NCBI GenBank assembly: GCA_017548505.1
Contig: JAFYZX010000013.1
Location: 1 to 42,082 of the forward strand
DNA from: Bacteroidales bacterium
GTDB lineage: Bacteria; Bacteroidota; Bacteroidia; Bacteroidales; UBA932
Length of the DNA: 42,082 bases
Direction of reading: 5' to 3'
The notes under the pieces are model-generated. The model worked only from the letters and a program-made list of their open reading frames with translations, did not search any database and was not told where the DNA came from. Of this stretch, positions 16,998 to 24,899 are shown in pieces (position 1 is the first letter of the stretch; each line of letters starts with the position of its first letter). The translations under genes and the position numbers were made by a program.

Positions 16998-19900
16998 ATG
17001 AAGTCTATAAAGAAAGTCCTCATACTGGGTTCCGGCGCACTTAAAATCGGCGAGGCCGGAGAATTCGACTACTCCGGTTCCCAGGCTCTCAAGGCGATGA
17101 AGGAAGAGCACATCAAGACAGTGCTCATCAACCCGAACATCGCCACCGTGCAGACATCGGAAGGCATCGCGGACAAAATATACTTCCTGCCGGTCACCCC
17201 GTATTTTGTGGAGAAGGTCATTCAGAAAGAAAAGCCCCAGGGCATTCTGCTGTCATTCGGTGGTCAAACGGCCCTTAACTGCGGAGTTGAACTTTACCGC
17301 AGCGGAATACTGGAAAAATACAAGGTACAGGTACTTGGAACCCCTATCCAGGCAATAATGGACACCGAGGACAGGGAACTCTTTGTAAAGAAACTCGACG
17401 AGATATCCGTAAAGACAATAAAGAGCCACGCCGTGGAAAACACGGAAGACGCCCTCAAGGCCGCAAACCAGCTGGGTTATCCCGTGATTGTCCGCGCAGC
17501 CTACGCTCTCGGAGGACTCGGCAGCGGCTTCTGCTCCAACGACTCCGAACTCAAGAAACTTACGGCAAAGGCATTTACCTTCTCCCCTCAGGTGCTGGTG
17601 GAGAAATCCCTGAAAGGCTGGAAAGAGATAGAATACGAGGTGGTAAGAGACCGCTTCGACAACTGCATAACAGTCTGCAACATGGAGAACTTCGACCCTC
17701 TGGGTATCCATACAGGAGAGAGCATCGTGGTGGCTCCGAGCCAGACACTCACAAATCACGAATACTTCCTTCTGAGGGAGCTTTCCATAAAGATAGTCAG
17801 GCACATCGGGATTGTTGGAGAATGCAATGTTCAGTATGCATTTGACCCTGAGAGTGAAGACTATAGGGTGATTGAAGTTAACGCGCGCCTCAGCCGCTCT
17901 TCAGCCCTGGCTTCCAAGGCCACCGGTTATCCGCTGGCTTTCGTGGCCGCCAAGCTTGGACTGGGATACGGGCTGTTCGACCTTAAAAATTCCGTAACCA
18001 AGACAACTCCTGCCTTCTTTGAGCCGGCACTGGACTACATAGTCTGCAAGATTCCTCGCTGGGACCTGAGCAAGTTCCACGGAGTCAGCCGCCTGATAGG
18101 CAGCAGCATGAAGAGTGTGGGAGAAGTCATGGCCAGAGGAAGAAGCTTTGAGGAGGTAATCCAGAAAGGCCTCAGGATGATCGGGCGCGGAGCACACGGT
18201 TTCGTGGGTAACAAGGAAATGAAGGTGGATGACATAGAGAAGGAGCTCAAGGAACCTACAGACAGCCGTATCTTTGTCATAGCCAAGGCATTTGAAGCGG
18301 GCTACACCGTAGACAGGATCCACGATGCCACCAAGATAGACAAGTGGTTCCTCCAGAAACTCTACAACATCCATCTGATTGGAAAGGATCTTTCCCGTCT
18401 GAAGGACCTCAGGGATATCGACTCCGAAACGATGCAGCGGGCAAAGGCCAGCGGCTTCTCGGACTTCCAGATCGGAAGGCTCGTTCTCAAGGGCAAGACT
18501 GATCCTGACAGCTACGCAATCAAGGTCCGCGAGTACAGGAAGTCTCTGGGTATTCTCCCTGTTGTCAAGCAGATAGACACCCTGGCAGCCGAATTCCCGG
18601 CAAAGACTAACTACCTGTATCTGACCTATAACGGAACCGCCAACGACATAAAATTCGAAAAAGACCACAAGTCCATAATAGTATTGGGAAGCGGAGCCTA
18701 CCGCATCGGAAGCTCAGTGGAATTTGACTGGTGCAGCGTAAACTGCCTGGCCACCTTGCGCAAGTGCGGCTGGAGAGGAGTGATGATCAACTATAATCCG
18801 GAAACCGTTTCCACAGACTACGATATGTGCGACCGCCTCTATTTTGACGAACTCACATACGAGAGGGTTATGGACATTTTCGAGATGGAATCTCCATACG
18901 GAGTTGTGGTAAGCGTAGGAGGCCAGATTCCTAACAATTTGGCAATGAGGCTCAACGATGCTAATGTGAGAATTCTGGGAACCTCCGCCCTATCCATTGA
19001 CAACGCTGAGGACCGCCACAAGTTCTCCGCGATGCTGGACCGTCTGGGAATCAACCAGCCCCGCTGGAGCGAGCTTACCACCCTGGATGACATCCACGCC
19101 TTTGTGGACAAGGTGGGCTTCCCGGTTCTTGTAAGGCCGTCCTACGTCCTCAGCGGCGCGGCCATGAACGTATGTTCCAACAACCACGAGCTCAAGCAGT
19201 TCCTCCAGCTGGCGGCAGACGTTTCCAAGAAGCATCCGGTTGTAGTAAGCGAATTCATCCAGCACGCCAAGGAGATTGAGTTTGACGCCGTGGCCAAGGA
19301 CGGTGAGATAGTTGCCTACGCCATCAGCGAGCACATAGAATTTGCCGGAGTCCACTCCGGAGACGCCACAATCCAGTTCCCTCCACAGAAACTTTACGTG
19401 GAAACCGTAAGGAGACTGAAGAAAATTTCCAGGACCATAGCAAAGGAACTCAGGATCAGCGGCCCTTTTAACATCCAGTTCATGGCAAAGGACAACGATA
19501 TCCTTGTCATAGAATGCAACCTGAGGGCATCCAGAAGCTTCCCGTTTGTCAGCAAAGTGCTGAAAATAAACCTTATAGAACTTGCGACAAAGGTAATGAC
19601 CGGAGAAAAGTTCAAGACTCCTGACAAGAGCGCTTTCGACCTTGACTATGTGGGAATCAAGGCCCCCCAGTTCTCCTTCTCCAGACTGCTGAAGGCAGAC
19701 CCTGTCCTGGGAGTGGATATGGCTTCCACCGGAGAAGTCGGATGCATCGGCGACGACACTTCCGAAACAGTGCTCAAGTCAATGCTCAGCGTGGGATACA
19801 GCATTCCTGCCAAAGGCATCCTCCTTTCTACCGGAGACGGCAAGGAAAAGGCCGAGATGCTTGAAGCGTGCCAGAAGCTCAGCCGCAAGGGATACAAGCT

Positions 19901-20213
19901 CTACGCTACCGGAGGAACTTACAGATACCTTAAAGACAACAACATACAGACAACCCTGGTTTACTGGCCAAGCGAGAAAGGAAAGGCTCCCCAGGCTATG
20001 GACCTGATCCGCCAGAAGAAGATAGACATGGTGGTCAACATCCCTAAGAACCTAACCAAGACAGAGCTCGACAACGGCTACAAGGTTCGCAGGGCGGCGG
20101 TTGACTTCAACATCCAGCTTCTGACCAACACCCGCCTTGCAAGCGCCTTCATAAACGCGTTCTGCAACCTGGACATAGACCAGGTCCAGATAAAGAGCTG
20201 GGACGAGTATTAA
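16998..20213 (+). CDS. carB: Carbamoyl-phosphate synthase large subunit
   Basis: CarB makes carbamoyl phosphate from bicarbonate, ammonia and two ATP. The 1071-residue chain shows the expected internal duplication. The first ATP-grasp half covers about 1-400 (KVLILGSGALKIGEAGEFDYSGSQ). The oligomerisation region follows, and then the second half begins near residue 555 (SIIVLGSGAYRIGSSVEFDW). The C-terminal MGS-like allosteric domain is at about 930-1071 (GYKLYATGGTYRYLKDNNI). It starts directly at the carA stop with no intervening base. Length and domain order are normal. Confidence 0.97.
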   Translation: MKSIKKVLILGSGALKIGEAGEFDYSGSQALKAMKEEHIKTVLINPNIATVQTSEGIADKIYFLPVTPYFVEKVIQKEKPQGILLSFGGQTALNCGVELYRSGILEKYKVQVLGTPIQAIMDTEDRELFVKKLDEISVKTIKSHAVENTEDALKAANQLGYPVIVRAAYALGGLGSGFCSNDSELKKLTAKAFTFSPQVLVEKSLKGWKEIEYEVVRDRFDNCITVCNMENFDPLGIHTGESIVVAPSQTLTNHEYFLLRELSIKIVRHIGIVGECNVQYAFDPESEDYRVIEVNARLSRSSALASKATGYPLAFVAAKLGLGYGLFDLKNSVTKTTPAFFEPALDYIVCKIPRWDLSKFHGVSRLIGSSMKSVGEVMARGRSFEEVIQKGLRMIGRGAHGFVGNKEMKVDDIEKELKEPTDSRIFVIAKAFEAGYTVDRIHDATKIDKWFLQKLYNIHLIGKDLSRLKDLRDIDSETMQRAKASGFSDFQIGRLVLKGKTDPDSYAIKVREYRKSLGILPVVKQIDTLAAEFPAKTNYLYLTYNGTANDIKFEKDHKSIIVLGSGAYRIGSSVEFDWCSVNCLATLRKCGWRGVMINYNPETVSTDYDMCDRLYFDELTYERVMDIFEMESPYGVVVSVGGQIPNNLAMRLNDANVRILGTSALSIDNAEDRHKFSAMLDRLGINQPRWSELTTLDDIHAFVDKVGFPVLVRPSYVLSGAAMNVCSNNHELKQFLQLAADVSKKHPVVVSEFIQHAKEIEFDAVAKDGEIVAYAISEHIEFAGVHSGDATIQFPPQKLYVETVRRLKKISRTIAKELRISGPFNIQFMAKDNDILVIECNLRASRSFPFVSKVLKINLIELATKVMTGEKFKTPDKSAFDLDYVGIKAPQFSFSRLLKADPVLGVDMASTGEVGCIGDDTSETVLKSMLSVGYSIPAKGILLSTGDGKEKAEMLEACQKLSRKGYKLYATGGTYRYLKDNNIQTTLVYWPSEKGKAPQAMDLIRQKKIDMVVNIPKNLTKTELDNGYKVRRAAVDFNIQLLTNTRLASAFINAFCNLDIDQVQIKSWDEY

Positions 20214-20232
20214 ACCGCAAAAACAAAAGATT

Positions 20233-21228
20233 ATGACAAATACCATACTTCTTATCATTTTAGGTCTCGCGATGATTATCATAGGAGCCAACTTCCTTGT
20301 AGAGGGCTCCTCCAGGATAGCAAGCCGCTTCGGAATCTCGGACATTATTATAGGTATGACCATCGTTGCAATCGGCACCAGTGCGCCGGAAATGGTGGTT
20401 TCCTTTATGGGAGCGATGAAGGGCAACGTCGGACTTTCTGTTGGTAACATTCTGGGTTCCAACATCTGCAACATATTGCTGATCATAGGCTTGAGTTCTA
20501 TTATCTACCCTATGACCGTTACGAGGCTAAATGTCAACAGGGACATGCAGTTCATGCTTCTTTCCACGGTTGTTCTGATTCTCGTTTCCCTTGACGCCCA
20601 GATAGAAACCCTGACCATAGACGACCAGATGACTGGAAACGTGATCTCCAGAACCGAGGGAATCATTCTCCTGCTGTTCTTCCTGGTGTTCATGTTCTAT
20701 TCATTTGCAAGTGCCAAACGGCACGAAGAGGCAACCAGGGGTACAGAAACAAAGGAAGAGGAAAAGCCTGTAGTCAAGAAGAACTTCTTCATTTCCCTTA
20801 TCATGTTCCTTGGTGGCCTGGCTGTCTTGATCTGGGGCGGTAACATACTGGTTGACAACGCAACAGTCCTGGCAAGGGCCAGGGGCGTCTCCGACACCCT
20901 CATAGGAGCTACCATAGTCGCTATAGGAACCAGCCTTCCTGAACTTGCAGCAAGTGTAATGGCAGCCTGCCGCAAGAAAGTGGGAATTGCAATCGGAAAC
21001 GTCATAGGCTCCAATATCTTCAATGTATTCCTTATTCTCGGAGGCTGCGCAACGGTTACACAGCTTCCTCTCTCGAGTGTAAACCACGTGCATTTCATCT
21101 TCCTGCTCCTGGCTACCCTACTCTTCCTTGTATCGGCGAGGACAAGCTTCAAAATCAGGAGAATAGAAGGATTGATGCTCTTTGCTCTCTACATCCTCTA
21201 CATTATCGTGACCATTTCTTTGGCATAA
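20233..21228 (+). CDS. Na+/Ca2+ exchanger family (CaxA-like) membrane protein
   Basis: This 331-residue protein has about ten membrane segments. The two ion-binding alpha repeats are plain: GTSAPEMVVSFMG followed by GLSVGNILGSNICNILLI (about residues 49-85), and GTSLPELAASVMA followed by GIAIGNVIGSNIFNVFLI (about 235-272). The cytoplasmic linker at about residues 158-185 is charged (KRHEEATRGTETKEEEK). The family exchanges Na+ (or K+/H+) for Ca2+. It is 19 bp after carB and may be read from the same transcript, although the functions are unrelated. Confidence 0.92.
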   Translation: MTNTILLIILGLAMIIIGANFLVEGSSRIASRFGISDIIIGMTIVAIGTSAPEMVVSFMGAMKGNVGLSVGNILGSNICNILLIIGLSSIIYPMTVTRLNVNRDMQFMLLSTVVLILVSLDAQIETLTIDDQMTGNVISRTEGIILLLFFLVFMFYSFASAKRHEEATRGTETKEEEKPVVKKNFFISLIMFLGGLAVLIWGGNILVDNATVLARARGVSDTLIGATIVAIGTSLPELAASVMAACRKKVGIAIGNVIGSNIFNVFLILGGCATVTQLPLSSVNHVHFIFLLLATLLFLVSARTSFKIRRIEGLMLFALYILYIIVTISLA

Positions 21229-21253
21229 GAGTCCAACAAGACCGGATTTATGC

Positions 21254-21261
21254 TATATTTG
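21254..21261 (+). promoter_or_regulatory. -7 element of the marR-hdr-like operon
   Basis: TATATTTG, a perfect TAnnTTTG match, lies 47 bp before the marR start. No TTTG is found exactly 19-21 bp upstream. The next gene upstream ended at 21228, so this is the natural promoter position for the regulator and everything up to 28086. Confidence 0.55.
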
Positions 21262-21290
21262 TAACCGTTAATGAAAGTAAAACCTCTTAC

Positions 21291-21311
21291 TATATAATTT
21301 CGTATTATATG
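21291..21311 (+). promoter_or_regulatory. Candidate MarR operator overlapping the marR start codon
   Basis: The arms TATATAAT (21291-21298) and ATTATATG (21304-21311) form an inverted repeat with seven of eight pairs matching around a 5-bp centre. The right arm ends on the ATG of marR. MarR dimers typically bind AT-rich palindromes of this size in their own promoter region, so this is a plausible autoregulatory site downstream of the -7 element. No binding data are available. Confidence 0.45.
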
Positions 21312-21794
21312 ATACTGAACAAGCAAGTGGGAATGTTCCTTAATCTTGTCCACAACCGCTTCAAGCAGTATGTGGCCGGAATCTTTGAGGACGAGGGACT
21401 GAATATCACTCCGGAGCAGTTTCTGGTTATGGATGCTCTCTGGGACGAAGGAGTCCTCACCCAGCAGCAGATTGCAGACTATCTTCTTAAAGACAAGAAT
21501 TCCGTGGTAAAACTCGTGGACGGGCTGGAGGACAGAAAACTGGTCCGCAGGGCAAGCAACCCTAAGGACCGCCGTCAGAACCTCATAGAGGTAACAGACT
21601 ATGCAATGAAAATTAAGGACAAGGTTACCACGGTTGCGATGGATGCCGTAGACAGGATAATCAACGGCATCACCAGAGAAGATATGCAGATATTCATAAA
21701 GGTACTCAGCAAGATGGCCGAGAACATGAACAACGACATAGACCTTATGGCTCTTGCTGCCAAGTACCCTACCAACAGTAAATTCACGGCATAG
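21309..21794 (+). CDS. MarR-family transcriptional regulator
   Basis: The 161-residue protein carries a winged helix-turn-helix in the MarR layout. Helices ITPEQFLVMDALWDEGVLTQQ and IADYLLKDKNSVVKLVDGLE (about residues 36-78) are followed by the wing LVRRASNPKDRRQNLIEVTD (about 80-100) with the typical DxR motif. C-terminal helices are for dimerisation. Its TAG stop is directly followed by the ATG of the HdrC-like gene, so it is the first gene of the hdr-like operon and probably its regulator. The ligand is unknown; MarR proteins often sense phenolic or thiol-reactive compounds. Confidence 0.9.
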   Translation: MILNKQVGMFLNLVHNRFKQYVAGIFEDEGLNITPEQFLVMDALWDEGVLTQQQIADYLLKDKNSVVKLVDGLEDRKLVRRASNPKDRRQNLIEVTDYAMKIKDKVTTVAMDAVDRIINGITREDMQIFIKVLSKMAENMNNDIDLMALAAKYPTNSKFTA

Positions 21795-22490
21795 ATGGGA
21801 CAGCTATATGACAGACTGATGAAGGATTACAGGCTCCGCGAGGGCCTTAACGCCTGCATAAACTGCGGTACCTGCACGGCCATCTGCCCGGCTGCGGAAT
21901 TCTACCGCTATGACCCGAGAAGGATTGTGGATATTGTCCAGAAACAGGATGATGCGCAGATAGAGGAACTTCTCAAAAGCGACACCATCTGGTATTGCGG
22001 AGAATGCCTCAGCTGCGTTACAAGATGCCCGAGGAAAAACGCTCCCGGCCTGATAATCATGGCTCTGCGAAGCCTTTCTATACAGACCGGGCTGTTTATG
22101 GAATCCGAGAAGGGAAGGCAGATGTATCTTCTTTGCAAAGACCTCAACCACAACATCCTCAACTACGGTTATTGCATTTATGCAAGAGCTTTCAAGTATA
22201 ACGAGCATCTGGAAGCCGGGGTAGTATGGCAATGGGTGGAAAACAATATCGACGATATGTTTGACCGACTTGGCGGCAACCTGGACAAGGAAGGCCCGGG
22301 GGCGATGAGAAAGATACCCCAGAAGGATCTGGATGAACTGAAGAAGATTTACGATATAACCGGGGCTACAGAAATGCTTGAGAACGTGAAGAATGCAGGA
22401 CTGAAGAAAGCGGCCGAACTTGGCCTTACTGAAGAAGAGTACTGCCAGAAACTCTACACGGAATGCAGTCCTAAACATTTCAACCACTAG
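21795..22490 (+). CDS. HdrC-like iron-sulfur protein
   Basis: This 231-residue soluble protein holds two [4Fe-4S] sites. Cys21, 24, 27 and 31 lie in CINCGTCTAICP, and Cys68, 71, 74 and 78 in CGECLSCVTRCPR. The layout with YRYDPRRIVDIVQ between them is that of HdrC subunits of heterodisulfide reductase and the related sulfur-oxidising (sHdr) and Qmo complexes. HdrC passes electrons between HdrA and HdrB. It abuts marR with no gap and is followed 3 bp later by the HdrB-like gene. No membrane segment is present, unlike QmoC. Confidence 0.88.
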   Translation: MGQLYDRLMKDYRLREGLNACINCGTCTAICPAAEFYRYDPRRIVDIVQKQDDAQIEELLKSDTIWYCGECLSCVTRCPRKNAPGLIIMALRSLSIQTGLFMESEKGRQMYLLCKDLNHNILNYGYCIYARAFKYNEHLEAGVVWQWVENNIDDMFDRLGGNLDKEGPGAMRKIPQKDLDELKKIYDITGATEMLENVKNAGLKKAAELGLTEEEYCQKLYTECSPKHFNH

Positions 22491-22493
22491 AAG

Positions 22494-23204
22494 ATGATTT
22501 ACGAAGGAAAAAAGAAAATCTGGGCCGAATACCAGAAAGAGATACCTGAAGACCATTACTTCTACGTAAGAAGCTGCATAAGGCAGTCTTTCTTCCCCGC
22601 TTCCGAGGCAACATTCCTGGATATAACCAGAAACAAGCTGGGAAAGGACATATTCGAGACCGAGCACCATACAACTTGCGGAGGCATAGCCTACCACTCT
22701 GACGCGATTCCTCAGGAAACAGCTATGACAATCATAGCCAGGCAGTTTGCCCTGATGCACAAATACGGCTACGAGAACTACGTATGCTCCTGCATCACCT
22801 CATTCGGGCTGTACTGCGAGACACTGGAGACCTGGAGGGAATATCCTGAACTCCAGCAGAAAATCGCGGAGAACCTGTGGAAAACCTGCCACCTGGAATT
22901 TGCCAAGCCCAAGTTCCTAGTACACGCCAGCGACCTCATCTTCAAATACAGGATGCAGATTGCGGCAAAGAGCAAATTCAAGCTCGTAAACAAGAATACC
23001 GGAGAGCCGCTAAGGGTTGTGGAGCATATCGGCTGCCACTACTCCAAAATGTTCCCTTCAAAGGGTGTTGGAGGCGCCGAATATCCTTACGTGCTTGTGG
23101 GAATGGTTGAGGCTTGGGGAGGCCAAATCATTGATTATCCGGAGAGAAGGCATTGCTGCGGATTCGGATTCAGGCAGTATCTTATAAAGGGAAACAGAGG
23201 ATAG
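22494..23204 (+). CDS. HdrB-like subunit, N-terminal part ending at an in-frame TAG
   Basis: The 236 residues contain most of an HdrB-like protein. There is a first, degenerate CCG-type region (SCIRQSF at 27-33, TTCGG at 61-64, CSC at 98-100). The first half of the second CCG domain follows, with Cys181 in HIGCHYSKM and the Cys pair 221-222 in RRHCCGFGFRQY. Translation stops at TAG 23202-23204, before the CxxC that should complete the cluster site. The same frame then continues with family-like sequence for another 117 codons (see the downstream part). HdrB binds the non-cubane [4Fe-4S] clusters where disulfide or sulfur chemistry takes place. The break could be a nonsense mutation, a sequence error, read-through or a real gene split. 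Confidence 0.8.
   Translation: MIYEGKKKIWAEYQKEIPEDHYFYVRSCIRQSFFPASEATFLDITRNKLGKDIFETEHHTTCGGIAYHSDAIPQETAMTIIARQFALMHKYGYENYVCSCITSFGLYCETLETWREYPELQQKIAENLWKTCHLEFAKPKFLVHASDLIFKYRMQIAAKSKFKLVNKNTGEPLRVVEHIGCHYSKMFPSKGVGGAEYPYVLVGMVEAWGGQIIDYPERRHCCGFGFRQYLIKGNRG
23202..23204 (+). other. In-frame TAG within the HdrB-like gene
   Basis: Codon 237 of the HdrB-like frame is TAG. The preceding codons read LIKGNRG and the following ones SISNTHKKFESMEPF, all in one frame without any base shift. TAG is used as a normal stop by neighbours (marR at 21792-21794 and the HdrC-like gene at 22488-22490), so general recoding is not supported. One substitution from a sense codon (for example Tyr TAT/TAC or Gln CAG) would restore one long gene. 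Confidence 0.9.
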
Positions 23205-23237
23205 TCAATTTCCAATACTCACAAGAAATTCGAGAGT

Positions 23238-23558
23238 ATGGAGCCTTTCAAGCCGGATATGATAATCACCAACTGCCCGGGCTGCCCATATTTCCTGGAC
23301 AGATGGCAGTATGTCATCGCCGAGACTCAGGGCAAAACCTACGGGCAGGACGGGCACGGAATACCTGTATTCACCTACGAGGAGGTCGCAGGCCTTGTAA
23401 TGGGTTATGACCCGTGGGATCTGGGCCTCCAGACGCATCAGGTTAGCGTGGAACCGCTGCTGGACAAAATCGGAATACCATACGATCCCGCAAAGAAATA
23501 TCTGGGCAAGAACGGGAAATACATAGGCGAGCCTGAAAAACCACATTGTATTAAGTAA
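23238..23558 (+). CDS. HdrB-like subunit, C-terminal part
   Basis: This 106-residue piece is in the same frame as the upstream part and starts at an ATG 33 bp after the TAG. It opens with MEPFKPDMIITNCPGCPYF, which supplies Cys261 and Cys264 (numbered across the TAG), the CxxC half of the second CCG motif. The remainder (WQYVIAETQG and DPWDLGLQTHQVSVEPLLDK) has the acidic, helical tail expected of HdrB. If made on its own by reinitiation it could only complete the cluster by pairing with the N-terminal part. The HdrA-like gene begins 4 bp later. Confidence 0.75.
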   Translation: MEPFKPDMIITNCPGCPYFLDRWQYVIAETQGKTYGQDGHGIPVFTYEEVAGLVMGYDPWDLGLQTHQVSVEPLLDKIGIPYDPAKKYLGKNGKYIGEPEKPHCIK

Positions 23559-23562
23559 AGTT

Positions 23563-24576
23563 ATGAAAAACAATATATTAGTCATTGGAGGCGGACCCGC
23601 CGGACTGGAAGCCTCCGCAGCTTTGTCCCGAATGGGATACAACGTGATTCTTGCAGAGAAGGAAAAGAGGCTTGGCGGCCATCTGGCCAAGTGGGACCGG
23701 CTGTTCCCTGACCAGATCCCTGCAAAGGAAGTGCTGGACACCCTGCTGGAAGGAATCAGAGATGTCAAATGCTTCACGGAAACCGACGTCAACTCCATCA
23801 ATCTTCTGAACCGTTCATATAACGCTATGCTTTCCAACGGAATAACCATTCTGGCGGATGCAGTTCTGCTGGCAAGCGGATTCGATATGTTCAAGGCTGA
23901 GAAAAAGGAAGAATACGGTTACGGAATATATGAAGGAGTCCTTACCAATGCTGACCTGGAGCAAGCCTTCAAGGAAGGAAAGTCTTCCAATCCGGCACCG
24001 ATGGCCATCGGATTTGTGCATTGCGTGGGATCCAGAGACGAGAAAGCCGGTAATCCGGCCTGCTCCAAGGTCTGCTGCGCAACCGCTGTAAAACAGGCAA
24101 TTGAGACCAAGGAACTTTATCCGGACGCCAAAGTTTACTGCTTCTATATGGACCTGAGAATGTTCGGCCGCCACTACGAGGACCTTTACCTGAGGGCGCA
24201 GAAATCCGGCATCAGGTTCATAAGGGGAAGAGTTAGCGAGGTTGCTGAAACAGCTGAAGGAAGGCTGCTGGTTAAGGCGGAAGACACGCTCTCCAGCAGA
24301 CCGCTGAAAGTCACTCTGGACCGTCTGGTGCTGATGGCCGGAATGAGGCCTTCAGAGGCCGGGCATAAAGTTGGCAGGCAGCTGAATCTCAGCGTGGAGG
24401 ACGATGGTTTCTTCTCAGCTAAAGACGGCCTGCTTTCACTTCAGAAAAGCAAGCTTCCGGGATTCTTCTATGCCGGAGCCTGCACCGGCCCGAAAACTCT
24501 TCCGGACACCCTCCACGAGGCCCGAAGCGCCGCCATGGAAATAGACCGTTACATTAAAGAAAACTTCAGGAAATGA
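23563..24576 (+). CDS. HdrA-like FAD protein (short form)
   Basis: The 337 residues are the flavin core of HdrA. The FAD-binding NILVIGGGPAGLEASAAL is at 4-21. Next is ASGFDMFKAEKKEEYGYGIY, then the Cys-rich HCVGSRDEKAGNPACSKVCC (about 147-167). VYCFYMDLRMFGRHYEDLY follows, and the C-terminal FFYAGACTGPKTLPDTLHEA completes the FAD site. It lacks the N-terminal and C-terminal ferredoxin domains of methanogen HdrA and so matches the short HdrA of sulfur-oxidising sHdr systems or QmoA. It would be the electron hub between HdrC-type subunits. Its stop overlaps the next start by ATGA. Confidence 0.88.
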   Translation: MKNNILVIGGGPAGLEASAALSRMGYNVILAEKEKRLGGHLAKWDRLFPDQIPAKEVLDTLLEGIRDVKCFTETDVNSINLLNRSYNAMLSNGITILADAVLLASGFDMFKAEKKEEYGYGIYEGVLTNADLEQAFKEGKSSNPAPMAIGFVHCVGSRDEKAGNPACSKVCCATAVKQAIETKELYPDAKVYCFYMDLRMFGRHYEDLYLRAQKSGIRFIRGRVSEVAETAEGRLLVKAEDTLSSRPLKVTLDRLVLMAGMRPSEAGHKVGRQLNLSVEDDGFFSAKDGLLSLQKSKLPGFFYAGACTGPKTLPDTLHEARSAAMEIDRYIKENFRK

Positions 24577-24899
24577 TAGACTTCGGCTTTGGCGTCAGTC
24601 CAAGTTCGAGGATAAACCTCGACAGCGCAGACAAGGAGAAATTCAATGAGCTTGCCATCGCTGAGCCGGATGTGCTCAAATGCATGGCCTGCGGCAGCTG
24701 CTCGGCTTCCTGCACCGCCGCAGCCTTTGAAGACACAAGCCTCAGAAGGGCTATCCTTTCACTCCAGAACGGTCTCGGCGATGATGCCTCCAAACTATTG
24801 AGTCACTGCATGCTATGCGGAAAATGCACGATGGTTTGCCCTAGGGGTATCAATACCCGCCACCTCATATTGTCAATCCAAAAAATCTACTCTCTATGA
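24573..24899 (+). CDS. Small HdrC-like 2[4Fe-4S] protein
   Basis: This 108-residue ferredoxin-like protein has two Cys sets: 37, 40, 43 and 47 in CMACGSCSASC, and 79, 82, 85 and 89 in CMLCGKCTMVCP. The spacing and the PRGINTRHLIL tail are those of HdrC, but it is about half the size of the first HdrC-like protein in this operon. It overlaps the HdrA-like gene upstream and the membrane Hdr gene downstream by ATGA at each junction. That fits a role as the link that carries electrons from the soluble flavoprotein to the membrane subunit; that role is inferred from context. Confidence 0.87.
   Translation: MIDFGFGVSPSSRINLDSADKEKFNELAIAEPDVLKCMACGSCSASCTAAAFEDTSLRRAILSLQNGLGDDASKLLSHCMLCGKCTMVCPRGINTRHLILSIQKIYSL

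Noticed and set aside
16587-17111. Minus-strand frame of 174 codons across the carA-carB junction
   Set aside because: It is opposite well-conserved carA and carB coding sequence and shows no recognisable domain.
23202-23204. TAG as pyrrolysine or a general recoded codon
   Set aside because: Neighbouring genes (marR and the HdrC-like gene) end with TAG as a normal stop, and no pyl genes are in the window.
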